A stretch of DNA of 64,000 nucleotides, taken from NCBI RefSeq assembly GCF_018390635.1, contig NZ_JAHBGE010000009.1, positions 35,572 to 99,571 on the forward strand, written 5' to 3'. The translations under genes were made by a program, and so were the position numbers. The stretch comes from Ancylobacter lacus. Lineage in GTDB: Bacteria > Pseudomonadota > Alphaproteobacteria > Rhizobiales > Xanthobacteraceae. Shown piece after piece: positions 7,916-16,205 of this stretch (positions are counted from its first letter, which is position 1; each line of letters begins with the position of its first letter). The notes below the pieces were generated by a model. It searched no databases, was not told where the DNA came from, and was given only the letters and a program-made list of their open reading frames with translations.

Positions 7916-8338
7916 TCAGGACAGGTCGTCGGCCAGCCGCGCCAGCCGGGCGGCGAAGTCGGCGATCATGTCGTCCACCATCTGGTTCTTGCGGGCGTCC
8001 CCGAGATCGGGAACGGTGATCTGCACGGTGCGCCGGCGCGGCACCTCGCTCGCCTTGAGCCGGCGGTTGGCATGGGCGTGGCGGTAGGCGTCGAGGAAGG
8101 CCCGGCGCTCCTCCACCGAGAAATGGCAGACCTCGAAGATCGCCTCGATGTGCTGGGCCGGGATCGGCACGGGATAGGAGGGATTGGCGATCTGCGAGAC
8201 GAAGGAGCGGTTCTTGCCCAGCGCCTGCGCCAGCCGCTGCCGGGTGCCGGAGGGACGGTTGTCCAGCACCTGCCGCAGCAGCGCCTTGTAGAGCGCCACG
8301 CCCGAGGGCGGGGGGCTGTCCGCGGCCGCCTCGCTCAT
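7916..8338 (-). CDS. XRE-like helix-turn-helix regulator in the dha operon
   Basis: Protein of 140 residues with a helix-turn-helix at about 33-52 (RQRLAQALGKNRSFVSQIAN), followed by a conserved-looking PVPIPAQHIEAIFEVCHFS segment. The C-terminal part has a basic patch (RRLKASEVPRRR) and a final amphipathic helix that may mediate dimerisation. The start codon overlaps the EI stop (ATGA), implying translational coupling with the phosphotransferase genes. It has no ligand-binding domain. The inferred role is control of the dha/transport operon in response to phosphorelay state or through a partner; the 28-bp palindrome upstream of the operon is a candidate target, but this link is a guess. Confidence 0.8.
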   Translation of the reverse strand: MSEAAADSPPPSGVALYKALLRQVLDNRPSGTRQRLAQALGKNRSFVSQIANPSYPVPIPAQHIEAIFEVCHFSVEERRAFLDAYRHAHANRRLKASEVPRRRTVQITVPDLGDARKNQMVDDMIADFAARLARLADDLS

Positions 8339-9972
8339 CGCCCCCGCCCGCCGGCAAGGTCCACGGCGCGCAGCGCCGCCTTGGCCGCCGGCACCAGACC
8401 CGGCGCCATGGAGAGCGCGCGCAGCCCGGTGCGCAGCAGGGCCGGGAGCGCCGCCGGGTCGCCGCCGGCATCCCCGCACAGGCTGACCTCGCGCCCGCGC
8501 GCCGCGCCATCCTGCGCCACCCGCTCCACCAGCCGCAGCACCGCGGGGTTGAGCGGGTCGGCGAGATCGGCCAGGGCGCCGATGTCGCGGCCGGCGGCGG
8601 TGACGTACTGGGTGAGGTCGTTGGAGCCGACCGAGTAGAAATCCGCCTCGAACAGGTCGATCGCGATCGCCGCCGCCGGCACCTCGATCATGATGCCGAG
8701 CGCCGGCAGCGCGGCGGGAAGGCCGGCGGCGGCGAGCGCGGCGAGCTCCTGCGCCAGCAGCGCGCGGGTGCGCGCCACCTCGGCCGGCACCGTCACCATG
8801 GGCAGCATCACCTTGAGCCCGGTCCCGCCCGGCCCGGCGGCGGCGCGCAGCAGGGCGCGGAGCTGGACCCGGAACACCTCCTCCCGCGCCAGCGAGAGCC
8901 GGATGCCGCGCACGCCGAGGAAGGGGTTGCTCTCGCCCTCCACCGTGAGGCCGGCGATCGGCTTGTCGCCGCCGGCATCGAGCGTGCGGATGGTCACCGG
9001 CCGGGCCCGCCCGTCGCGGCAGGCCCAGGCGAGGATGCGGGCATAGACCGCGCGCTGCGCCTCCTCGCCGGGCAGCGCGCCGGCGTCGTGGAACAGGAAT
9101 TCGGTGCGCACCAGCCCGATGCCGTCGCACAGCGCGGGGTCGAGCCCGTCCAGCTCGGCGGGGTCGGCGACATTGAGCAGCACCGCGACCGGGGTGCCGT
9201 CGCGGGTCACGGCGGGCTCGAGCGCCCCGGCAGCCTCGGTGGCGGCGCGGCGGCCGTCCAGTTCGCGCTGGCGCTCGAAGGCGCGGCGGGTTTCCGGCGA
9301 GGGGTCGATCACCACCGCGCCGGCGGTGGCGTCCACCAGCACCTCGCCCAGAAGCGCCTCCGGCGCCACCCCCAGCCCGACGATCATCGGGATGCCGCGC
9401 GAGCGCGCCAGCATGGCGACATGGCTGGTGGGGCTGCCCCCCGCGAGCAGGATGGCGCCGCCCGCGGACCAGTCCATGCCGAGGAAGCGGGACGGCGGCA
9501 GGTCGTGCGCGGCGACGATGCCGCTGGCCGCCGCGCCGCTGCCCGCCCCGGAGTCGCCGCCGGCCAGCGCGTCCAGCACCCGGTCGCGCACATCCATCAG
9601 GTCGGCGGCGCGGGCGCGGAAATACTCGTCCTCCGCCGCCTCGTAGCCGGCGATCTCGGCATCGAGCGCCTGCTGCCACGCCAGTTCGGCCGGCACCCCG
9701 AGGGAAATGGCGTGAAACGCCCCCTCGGCGAGGGCGTCGTCCTCCAGCAGGGCGAGCTGGAAGCCCAGCATGTCGGCGGCGGCGGGCTCGCTGGTGGCGA
9801 CCAGCGCCGCGATCTCGCCGGCCGCCCGGCTCATGGCGCGGCGCAGCGCCCCGGCGGCGGCATCGGGATCGAGCGCGGGGCGCGCCGCCGCGCGCGGGGC
9901 GGCGAGCAGCACCACCGGGCCGGCGGCCAGCCCGGGCGAGGCGCTGCGGCCCTGCAGGCGGGTCTCGCTCAT
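8335..9972 (-). CDS. ptsP: PTS enzyme I-like phosphoenolpyruvate-protein phosphotransferase (DhaM EI component)
   Basis: Protein of 545 residues with the enzyme I architecture: N-terminal PEP-utiliser region, phospho-His domain with GGSPTSHVAMLAR (phosphorylated His184), and a C-terminal TIM-barrel PEP-binding domain with GLVRTEFLF, GIMIEVPAA, SVGSNDLTQY and a Cys in SLCGDAGGD. There is no GAF domain, so it is not an NPr-system EI(Ntr). It takes phosphate from PEP and should pass it to the adjacent HPr. It overlaps the HPr gene by 4 nt upstream and the HTH gene by 4 nt downstream. With the IIA and HPr genes it corresponds to the three domains of multidomain DhaM, here as separate proteins. 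The ptsP label is functional rather than certain. Confidence 0.9.
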   Translation of the reverse strand: MSETRLQGRSASPGLAAGPVVLLAAPRAAARPALDPDAAAGALRRAMSRAAGEIAALVATSEPAAADMLGFQLALLEDDALAEGAFHAISLGVPAELAWQQALDAEIAGYEAAEDEYFRARAADLMDVRDRVLDALAGGDSGAGSGAAASGIVAAHDLPPSRFLGMDWSAGGAILLAGGSPTSHVAMLARSRGIPMIVGLGVAPEALLGEVLVDATAGAVVIDPSPETRRAFERQRELDGRRAATEAAGALEPAVTRDGTPVAVLLNVADPAELDGLDPALCDGIGLVRTEFLFHDAGALPGEEAQRAVYARILAWACRDGRARPVTIRTLDAGGDKPIAGLTVEGESNPFLGVRGIRLSLAREEVFRVQLRALLRAAAGPGGTGLKVMLPMVTVPAEVARTRALLAQELAALAAAGLPAALPALGIMIEVPAAAIAIDLFEADFYSVGSNDLTQYVTAAGRDIGALADLADPLNPAVLRLVERVAQDGAARGREVSLCGDAGGDPAALPALLRTGLRALSMAPGLVPAAKAALRAVDLAGGRGR

Positions 9973-10334
9973 GGCGCGTCCCCGTGGCCGCTCTCCTCCT
10001 CGTCGAAGCGACGCTCCACCAGCGCGACCAGCGCCGCGACCGCCGCGGCGGCATCCGGCCCCTCGGCGCGGAAATGCAGCACGGTGCCCTTGCCCGCCTT
10101 CACCCGCATGATCTTCACCGGGCTCTTGGCGTCGACCCAGGGCCCCTCGGCGCCGAGCCCGACCTCGATGGCGGCGGCGAAGCTCTTGGCGAGCTGGGTG
10201 AGCTTCACCGAGGGGCGGGCGTGCAGCCCCACGGCATTGGTCAGCAGCGCGCTGCCGCGGGCACCCGCCTCGCCGGCGTCGGCACCGGACGGGCCGGCGG
10301 CAGAACCGCCCGTGGGGTGGCTGGTCGCATTCAT
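9969..10334 (-). CDS. HPr-family phosphocarrier (DhaM HPr component)
   Basis: Phosphocarrier of 121 residues. The HPr fold starts near residue 28, and the active-site His38 sits in NAVGLHARPS. The regulatory Ser region reads WVDAKSPVKIMRVKAGKGT. A Gly/Ala/Ser-rich extension of about 27 residues precedes the domain, unusual for an HPr of about 90 residues; a later start is possible, but I see no better start codon. The stop overlaps the EI start by 4 nt, and the IIA gene lies 13 bp upstream. It should carry phosphate from EI to the IIA(Man)-like DhaM. Confidence 0.9.
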   Translation of the reverse strand: MNATSHPTGGSAAGPSGADAGEAGARGSALLTNAVGLHARPSVKLTQLAKSFAAAIEVGLGAEGPWVDAKSPVKIMRVKAGKGTVLHFRAEGPDAAAAVAALVALVERRFDEEESGHGDAP

Positions 10335-10347
10335 GGCCGCACTCCTG

Positions 10348-10752
10348 TCACACCGGCGAGAGTTCTTCCGCCGTCCGCCTCACCACATCGAGCGGGGAAC
10401 CGCCCGACGCCTCGGTCGCCGCGATCACCGCGCCCTCGACGATGGGGGCGTTGCAGACCACGATCCGGTCGCGGCGGCCCTCCTCCATCATCTCCACCGC
10501 CATCTCGCTGTTGGTCTCGGCCCCGCCGAGGTCGACCAGCACGGCCACCCCGGCTTCCGACCACGCCGCGTCGATGGCCGCCATGATCGCAGCAACGTCC
10601 GTGCCGAGCCCACCCTCGGCATTGCCGCCGGCCCAGGCCAGCGGCACCGCCGCCCCCACCATCTGCCGCACCATGTCCGCCGCGCCCTCGGCCACCTTGG
10701 GCGAATGCGAGACGATGACGATGCCCACATTTCCCGCTGTCATCGCGTCCAC
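10348..10752 (-). CDS. dhaM: dihydroxyacetone kinase phosphotransfer subunit DhaM (IIA-Man domain)
   Basis: Protein of 134 residues consisting only of the EIIA(Man)-like domain of DhaM. The phosphorylated His16 is in GIVIVSHSPKVAEG, followed by the family motifs GTDVAAIMAAI, VLVDLGGAETNSE and NAPIVEGAVIA. It should rephosphorylate ADP bound to DhaL. A second ATG at codon 4 could be the true start. In E. coli DhaM these functions are fused to HPr and EI-like domains; here the three are separate neighbouring genes. It lies 16 bp downstream of dhaL. Confidence 0.93.
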   Translation of the reverse strand: MDAMTAGNVGIVIVSHSPKVAEGAADMVRQMVGAAVPLAWAGGNAEGGLGTDVAAIMAAIDAAWSEAGVAVLVDLGGAETNSEMAVEMMEEGRRDRIVVCNAPIVEGAVIAATEASGGSPLDVVRRTAEELSPV

Positions 10753-10768
10753 TCCACCGCTTCCCGCC

Positions 10769-11431
10769 TCACGCGCCGACCGCGACCGCCGCCGGGCGAA
10801 CCGGCTCGGCCGGTGCCGCAGCGGCCAGCGCGTCGCAGAGCGCGGCGATCATCAGCGCGGAGGACCGCGCGCCCGGGTCCATATGGCCGATGGAGCGGTC
10901 GCCGAGGAAGGAGGCGCGTCCGCGCACCGCGCGCATCGGCACGGTGGCCTCCGCCGCGGCCGCGGCGCGGGCCTTCAGCCGGGCCGGCAGATCGGCGGCG
11001 CCCTCGGCGATGCCGGCCTCCAGTTCGGCCAGCACCGGGGTCAGCACGTCGAGCAGGGTCTTCTGCCCCGGTTCGGACTTGCCGCGCGCCCGGGTGGCGG
11101 CCAGCGCCGCCGCCAGCGCCCGGCTGAGCTCCGCCAGGGTCGGTGCGTCGTTCACCTCCTTGCCGAGCGCCATGAAGAAGGTGCCGTAGAGCGGGCCGGA
11201 GGCGCCGCCCACCTTCATCACGAGCTGGGTGCCGACCGCCTTCAGCGCGTCCGGCAGCGGCTTCTGCGCCAGGGCGTCGGCCTCGGCGAGCACCGCCTCG
11301 AAGCCGCGCTTCATGTTGAGGCCGTGGTCGCCGTCGCCAATGGCCTGGTCGAGCGCGGTCAGCTCCTCGGCATGGGCGATCACGGTGCCGGCGAGGGCCT
11401 GGATGAGGGTCTTCTTCTGTTCTGCGTCCAT
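10769..11431 (-). CDS. dhaL: dihydroxyacetone kinase, DhaL subunit
   Basis: ADP/ATP-binding subunit (220 residues) of dihydroxyacetone kinase. The Mg-coordinating acidic motif IGDGDHGLNM lies at 31-40, with further conserved segments GGASGPLYGTFF and GKSEPGQKTLLDVL. A C-terminal pattern RASFLGDRSIGHMDPGARS, typical of DhaL, closes the nucleotide-binding lid. Length is normal. It begins the kinase half of the operon, 16 bp after the second ABC ATPase gene. This tight linkage argues that the transporter imports the kinase substrate or a precursor (dihydroxyacetone, glycerol or another polyol). Confidence 0.95.
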   Translation of the reverse strand: MDAEQKKTLIQALAGTVIAHAEELTALDQAIGDGDHGLNMKRGFEAVLAEADALAQKPLPDALKAVGTQLVMKVGGASGPLYGTFFMALGKEVNDAPTLAELSRALAAALAATRARGKSEPGQKTLLDVLTPVLAELEAGIAEGAADLPARLKARAAAAAEATVPMRAVRGRASFLGDRSIGHMDPGARSSALMIAALCDALAAAAPAEPVRPAAVAVGA

Positions 11432-11447
11432 CGGAGATGTCCCGGAA

Positions 11448-12482
11448 TCAGGCCCCGGCCGCGATGCGGCGGCCGGCGGCGTCGAAATAGAGCGGGCGCA
11501 GGAACTCCACCCCGACCCGGTCGCCGACCGAAAGGTCGGAATCCGGCTCGCCGAGGGTCACGAGGTCCTGGCCGCGCAGGGTGACGTGAAGGTGGTTCTG
11601 GTCGCCCAGCCGCTCGATCCACCGCACGAGGCCCACCCCGTCGGCATGGCCGGCCCGGGCGATCCGCACATGCTCGGTGCGGGCGCCGATGGTGTGGGCG
11701 CCGGGCGGGGCCGGCACCTCCGGCAGCAGCGCGCGCGGCACCAGATTGATGCCGGGCTGGCCGAGCCGCTGGGCGACGTGCAGGTCCACCGGGTTCTCGT
11801 AGATCTCCCGCGGGGTGCCGACCTGCACCAGCCGGCCGCGATCGATGACACCGATGCGGCTGCCCATCGTCATCGCCTCGATCTGGTCGTGGGTGACGTA
11901 GAGGATGGTGGCGCCCAGCTCCTGCTGGATGCGCTTCAGCTCCAGCCGGAGGTCGGAGCGCAGCTTGGCGTCCAGCGAGGAGAGCGGCTCGTCCATGAGG
12001 TAGATGGCCGGCCGCCGCACCAGCGCCCGGCCGATGGCGACGCGCTGCATCTGCCCGCCCGAGAGGTGGGTGGCGCGGTTGTTCAGCTTGTCCTCGATCC
12101 GCAGCAGCCGGGCGACCTCGCCCACCTTGCGGCGGATCTCCGCCTCCGGCACCCGCCGCGCCGGCGAGCGCAGGGGAAAGGCGAGGTTGTCGTAGACCGA
12201 CAGATGCGGGTAGAGCGAATATTGCTGGAACACGAAGGCGACGTCGCGCTCCGCCGGGTTCACCCCGGTGACGTCGCGCCCGCCGATGCTCACGCGGCCG
12301 GCGTCGGGCTTCTCCAGCCCGGCGATGAGGCGCAGCGTGGTGGTCTTCCCCGCCCCGGTGGGGCCGAGCAGGATGACCAGCTCGCCATCGCCGATGGTGA
12401 GGCTCATCTCGGCGATGGCGGTGACCGCCGCCTCGCCGGTGCCGAAATGCTTGCTGACGGCGTCGAGCCGGACCTCAGCCAT
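11448..12482 (-). CDS. sugar/polyol ABC transporter ATPase (MalK-type), second copy
   Basis: ATPase subunit of 344 residues of the CUT1 (MalK/UgpC) class: Walker A GPTGAGKTT near 40, Q-loop FQQYSLYPHL, signature LSGGQMQR, Walker B IYLMDEP, and switch His in VTHDQ. A C-terminal TOBE/OB regulatory domain follows (about 240-344). The start overlaps the stop of the preceding ATPase gene by 8 nt. Together the two ATPases should form a heterodimer, as in the rhizobial GlpS/GlpT glycerol transporter; this comparison is from family knowledge. Confidence 0.92.
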   Translation of the reverse strand: MAEVRLDAVSKHFGTGEAAVTAIAEMSLTIGDGELVILLGPTGAGKTTTLRLIAGLEKPDAGRVSIGGRDVTGVNPAERDVAFVFQQYSLYPHLSVYDNLAFPLRSPARRVPEAEIRRKVGEVARLLRIEDKLNNRATHLSGGQMQRVAIGRALVRRPAIYLMDEPLSSLDAKLRSDLRLELKRIQQELGATILYVTHDQIEAMTMGSRIGVIDRGRLVQVGTPREIYENPVDLHVAQRLGQPGINLVPRALLPEVPAPPGAHTIGARTEHVRIARAGHADGVGLVRWIERLGDQNHLHVTLRGQDLVTLGEPDSDLSVGDRVGVEFLRPLYFDAAGRRIAAGA

Positions 12483-13611
12483 GCGAGCCTCCCCTGCGGA
12501 CCTGGTGGGATGCGGCGTGCCGGGGGGCGGGGTCGTGCAGCGCGGTGCGCAGCGCCCGCCCGCTCGCCGCGTCGAACAGCGACAGCCGGTCGGCGCGGAA
12601 ATCGAGCCCGATCCGCTCGCCCGGCTTCACCGCGACGGTGGAGGGAACCCGGGCCTTCAGCGGTCCGGCGGGGGTCTTCAGCGTCACGATCTGGGTGGTG
12701 CCGAGATATTCGGTGCCGTAGACCTCGCCGCGCAGCGCCCCGGCCTCGGCGAAGCGCACATGCTCCGGCCGCACCCCCAGCACCAGCGGGCGCTCCTCCA
12801 CCCCCTCGCGCAGCTCCGGCACGCCGACCGCGGCGCCGTCGAGCCGCACCGCGCGCGCCCCCGGCGCCAGCGCGCCGGTGAAGCTCAGCAGGTTCATCGG
12901 CGGCGAGCCGATGAAGTCGGCGACGAACAGGCTGGCGGGGCGGTCGTAGATCTCCTGCGGGGTGGCGTACTGCTCGATGATGCCGCGATTCATCACCGCG
13001 ATGGTGTCGGCCATCGCCATCGCCTCCATCTGGTCGTGGGTGACGTAGACCGTGGTCGCCTTCAGCCGGTCGTGCAGCCCGCGCAGCTCGCCGCACATGA
13101 GGTGGCGGAACTCGGCGTCGAGCGCGCCGAGCGGCTCGTCCATCATGAAGGCGGCGGGCTCGCGCACGATCGCCCGGCCGAGCGCGATGCGCTGGCGGTC
13201 GCCGCCCGAGAGGCCCGAGACCCGGCTGTCCAGCAGGTGGGAGATGCGCAGGATGCGCGCCGCCTCCTCCACCCGGGTCGCGATCCCGGCGCGCTTCATG
13301 CCCATGCATTTCAGCGGGAAGCCGATGTTCTCGCGCACATTCATGTGGGGGTAGAGCGCGAAAAGCTGGAACACGAAGGCGATGTCGCGCTCGCCGGCGC
13401 GGTTGAAGGTCACGTCGCGGCCGGCAAGCTCGATGGTGCCGGAGGTCGGCAGCTCCAGCCCGGCGATCATCCGCAGCGTGGTGGTCTTGCCGCAGCCGGA
13501 GGGGCCGAGCAGGCAGAAGAACTCGCCGTCGCGCACGGTGAAGCTGGAATCGCGCACCGCGACGAAATCGGCGAAGGCCTTGTGGAGGTTGCGCACCCGG
13601 ATCTCGGCCAT
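12475..13611 (-). CDS. sugar/polyol ABC transporter ATPase (MalK-type), first copy
   Basis: ATPase subunit of 378 residues, CUT1 class: Walker A GPSGCGKTT, Q-loop FQLFALYPHM, signature LSGGDRQRIALGRA (Asp in place of the usual Gln), Walker B FMMDEP, and switch VTHDQME. The C-terminal TOBE region carries VLGVRPEHVRF. It is followed by the second ATPase gene with an 8-nt overlap and preceded by the small membrane protein gene after 4 bp. Two different ATPases for one permease pair is atypical for MalK-type systems and suggests a heterodimeric motor. Confidence 0.92.
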   Translation of the reverse strand: MAEIRVRNLHKAFADFVAVRDSSFTVRDGEFFCLLGPSGCGKTTTLRMIAGLELPTSGTIELAGRDVTFNRAGERDIAFVFQLFALYPHMNVRENIGFPLKCMGMKRAGIATRVEEAARILRISHLLDSRVSGLSGGDRQRIALGRAIVREPAAFMMDEPLGALDAEFRHLMCGELRGLHDRLKATTVYVTHDQMEAMAMADTIAVMNRGIIEQYATPQEIYDRPASLFVADFIGSPPMNLLSFTGALAPGARAVRLDGAAVGVPELREGVEERPLVLGVRPEHVRFAEAGALRGEVYGTEYLGTTQIVTLKTPAGPLKARVPSTVAVKPGERIGLDFRADRLSLFDAASGRALRTALHDPAPRHAASHQVRRGGSHG

Positions 13612-13615
13612 CGCC

Positions 13616-13831
13616 TCACTCCGGGAACTTGGAGACGACGATGAACATCACCGTCCCCGCCAGCGTGGTGATGAACGACCAGCCATAGAGCGCGATCGAG
13701 AAGGGCTGCATCAGCATCACCACGCCGCAGGCGATCACCAGCGTGGCGAGGTTCTCCCAGGGCCCGCGCCGGAACAGGCGGAAGGGCCGGGCGGCGGGAG
13801 GGACGGGACGGGGTTCGTCGAGGGAACTCAT
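13616..13831 (-). CDS. small two-helix membrane protein of the ABC transporter operon
   Basis: Protein of 71 residues. A Pro/Arg-rich N-terminus (about 1-25) is followed by two hydrophobic helices (about 28-44 and 48-66) and the end FIVVSKFPE. The ATG overlaps the permease stop (ATGA), so it is translationally coupled to the transporter and almost certainly real despite its size. I do not recognise a named family. By position it is equivalent to the small membrane protein (GlpU) of rhizobial glycerol ABC transporters, so an accessory role in the transporter is inferred. Confidence 0.75.
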   Translation of the reverse strand: MSSLDEPRPVPPAARPFRLFRRGPWENLATLVIACGVVMLMQPFSIALYGWSFITTLAGTVMFIVVSKFPE

Positions 13832-14781
13832 TTGCGCACCGCGCCGAAGGTGATGCCGCGCAGGAGATGCTTCCTGAGCAGGATGGTGAACACGAAGATC
13901 GGGATGACGAACAGCGTGGTCGCCGCCGCCACGGCGGGCCAGTCCTGCCCGCCCTCGCCGATGATGAAGGGAATGAAGGGCGGCGTGGTCTGCGCCTCGC
14001 CGGAGGTGAGCAGCACCGCGAAGGCGTATTCGTTCCAGGCGAAGATCAGGCAGAAGATCGCGGTGGCGGCGATGCCGGTGGCGGCCTGCGGCAGCACGAC
14101 CTTTCGGAAGGCCTGCAGCCGGGTGTAGCCGTCGATCATCGCGGCTTCCTCGTATTCGCGGGGAATCTCGTCGATGAAGCCCTTCAGCAGCCACACGGCG
14201 AGCGACACGTTGACCGCGGTGTAGAGCAGGATCATGCCGAGCTTGGTGTCGGACAGGCCGAGCTCGCGGTACATGAGGTAGATCGGGATCGCGACCGCGA
14301 TGGGCGGCATCATCCGGGTGGAGAGGATGAAGAACAGCAGGTCGTCGGCCAGCGGCACCCTGAAGCGCGAGAAGCCATAGGCCGCCAGCGTGCCGAGCCC
14401 CACCGCCAGCAGGGTCGAGGTGAAGGCGATGACCAGCGAATTGACGAAGCGCGGCACGAATTTGGAGGGCCCGGCCACCACCATGTTGCGGCTGCGGGCG
14501 ATCTCGTCGCACATCCCTTCCGCCGGGGGCAGGCCGGCGATGTATTCCGGCGTCTGCCGCGAGCGGGTGGTGAAGAGGTTGCAGTAGCCTTCCAGCGAGG
14601 GCTGGAACACCAGCTTGGGCGGGTAGGAGATCGAGTCCGGCGGGGTCTTGAAGCCGGTGAGCAGGATCCACGCCAGCGGGATCATCGTCAGCAGCGCGTA
14701 GAGGATGACGATGCCCTGCGCGATCCGCTTCGACAGGGCGGAGGGCTCGACGACGGAATGGGCGGTGGACAGGCCGGGCAT
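13828..14781 (-). CDS. ABC transporter permease (MalG-type)
   Basis: Inner-membrane permease of 317 residues of the BPD-transporter/MalG class with six hydrophobic helices. The cytoplasmic EAA loop that contacts the ATPase reads YEEAAMIDGYTRLQAFRKVVLPQA near 200-225. A large periplasmic insertion lies between the first two helices (about 45-105). It is encoded 51 bp after the MalF-type permease and overlaps the small membrane-protein gene by 4 nt. It forms the channel for substrate delivered by the binding protein upstream. Confidence 0.93.
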   Translation of the reverse strand: MPGLSTAHSVVEPSALSKRIAQGIVILYALLTMIPLAWILLTGFKTPPDSISYPPKLVFQPSLEGYCNLFTTRSRQTPEYIAGLPPAEGMCDEIARSRNMVVAGPSKFVPRFVNSLVIAFTSTLLAVGLGTLAAYGFSRFRVPLADDLLFFILSTRMMPPIAVAIPIYLMYRELGLSDTKLGMILLYTAVNVSLAVWLLKGFIDEIPREYEEAAMIDGYTRLQAFRKVVLPQAATGIAATAIFCLIFAWNEYAFAVLLTSGEAQTTPPFIPFIIGEGGQDWPAVAAATTLFVIPIFVFTILLRKHLLRGITFGAVRK

Positions 14782-14832
14782 GTCAGCACCCTTCGCTGGG
14801 GGTGGACGGGAGGCGACGCGGCAGCGGGCGGG

Positions 14833-15795
14833 TCATCGGCTCTTCACCCGGTTGAGCGCCTTCACATAGATGTTGGCGAGGCCGAACACGGTGACGAACA
14901 GGATGATGGCGAAGGCGGAGGAATAGCCCGTGCGCCATTTCTCGAACGCCTCGCGCTTCAGCGTGATCGAGGCGACCTCGGTGGTGGAGCCCGGCCCGCC
15001 CGAGGTGAGCAGGTTCACCATGTCGAACATCTTGAAGTTCTCGATGCCGCGGAACAGCACCGCCAGCATGATGAAGGGCATCGCCATCGGCAGGGTGATG
15101 GACCAGAACTGCCGGAAGGCGGAGGCGCGGTCGACTTCCGCCGCCTCGTAGATGTAATCGGGGATGGAGCGCAGCCCGGCGAGGCAGATGAGCATCACAT
15201 AGGGCGTCCACATCCAGCTATCGACGATGATGATCGAGCAGGGCGCGAGCCGGATGTCGCCGATCATCTGGAAGGAGGAGGGATCGGTGCCGGAGAGGAA
15301 GCCGACGATGTAGTTGAACAGCCCGATCTGCGGCTGGTAGAGGAACTTCCAGAAATTCCCCACCACCGCGGGCGAGAGCATCATCGGCAGCAGGATCACC
15401 GTGGTCCAGAAGCCGTGGCCGCGGAACTTGCGGTCGATCAGATAGGCCAGCGCGAAGCCCAGCGCGGTCTGGATCACGATGGTCCAGAGCACGAAATGCG
15501 CGGTCACCTGCATGGAGTGCCACACATCCGGGTCGGAGAGGATGCTGGCGTAATGGTCGAGGCCGACATTCGACACCGCCGCGTTCGGCCGGTTGGCGCG
15601 GTAATTGGTGAAGGAAAGCTGGATGGTCCAGATCAGCGGGAAGATGTTGATCGCCAGCAGCAGCAGGATGGTGGGCGCGATGAACAGCCACGCAATGGCG
15701 CGGTCCGAGAGGCCGCGCACCCGCCGCGCCACCGGCTCGGGGGTCGACTGGGCGGCGTGGTGGACGAGGTGGTTCACCGTCGAGCTTTCCGTCAT
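14833..15795 (-). CDS. ABC transporter permease (MalF-type)
   Basis: Inner-membrane permease of 320 residues with six helices; the EAA loop is YIYEAAEVDRASAFRQFWSI near 215-235. I chose the ATG before TESSTVNH; a TTG four codons upstream is also open and cannot be excluded. The N-terminal 35 residues are hydrophilic (TPEPVARRVRGLSDR). It pairs with the MalG-type permease gene that follows. The binding-protein gene lies 410 bp upstream, a gap that contains hairpins likely to lower permease expression relative to the binding protein. Confidence 0.92.
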   Translation of the reverse strand: MTESSTVNHLVHHAAQSTPEPVARRVRGLSDRAIAWLFIAPTILLLLAINIFPLIWTIQLSFTNYRANRPNAAVSNVGLDHYASILSDPDVWHSMQVTAHFVLWTIVIQTALGFALAYLIDRKFRGHGFWTTVILLPMMLSPAVVGNFWKFLYQPQIGLFNYIVGFLSGTDPSSFQMIGDIRLAPCSIIIVDSWMWTPYVMLICLAGLRSIPDYIYEAAEVDRASAFRQFWSITLPMAMPFIMLAVLFRGIENFKMFDMVNLLTSGGPGSTTEVASITLKREAFEKWRTGYSSAFAIILFVTVFGLANIYVKALNRVKSR

Positions 15796-16205
15796 GGGCT
15801 TTTCCAACTGACCTGTTCACCGTGCGGGGTGAGGTTCCGGCGGGCGTTCCGAGAGCGCGGCCATGGGGCCGGCCATTGGGGCCGGCCATGGGTGTTCCAC
15901 GGCCCCTCCCCCCGGCCGGCTCAAGCGGCACCGCAGGGCCGGACGCCGGGAAACCCCGGCACGGCGGGCGGACCCGCCCGGCACCGGCGCGTCGCCCGGT
16001 GCGTGGTCTGGCGCCGGGCCTGGGGAGAATTCGGCGGCGCCGGGAGGGGGCGGCGCCGCCGAAGCCGCCGGGCGGTGCCCGGCCGGCGAGCGGAAGGCGG
16101 GCGCGCCGCGTGCTGGCGCACCTCGCCGGGCGCGCCTCGGGCGGCACGCCGGGAGTGTGGACGGGGGACAGCGGCGCGGTTCCACCGGCCGCCGCCCGCC
16201 GGGCC
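15796..16205. other. 410-bp intergenic region with GC hairpins between binding-protein and permease genes
   Basis: No credible gene in either strand. Two adjacent stem-loops occur: GCCGGG/CCCGGC with loop AAAC (15945-15960) and CGGGCG/CGCCCG with loop GACC (15965-15980). A short direct repeat around GGGGCCGGCCAT is at 15865-15889. In ABC operons such structures after the binding-protein gene often cause partial termination or mRNA stabilisation; that role here is inferred. No U-tract is visible. Confidence 0.45.

Noticed and set aside
5591..8638. 1,015-codon plus-strand frame
   Set aside because: Antisense to four well-supported genes (binding protein, L,D-transpeptidase, DhaK, HTH); low-complexity composition.
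7916..10054. 712-codon minus frame covering EI and ending as the HTH protein
   Set aside because: The first 570 codons are an out-of-frame shadow of EI; only the last 140 codons form a protein, with a coupled ATGA start.
15861..15891. Apparent palindrome CCATGGGGCCGGCC...
   Set aside because: On checking, the arms are direct rather than inverted copies; only a short direct repeat remains.
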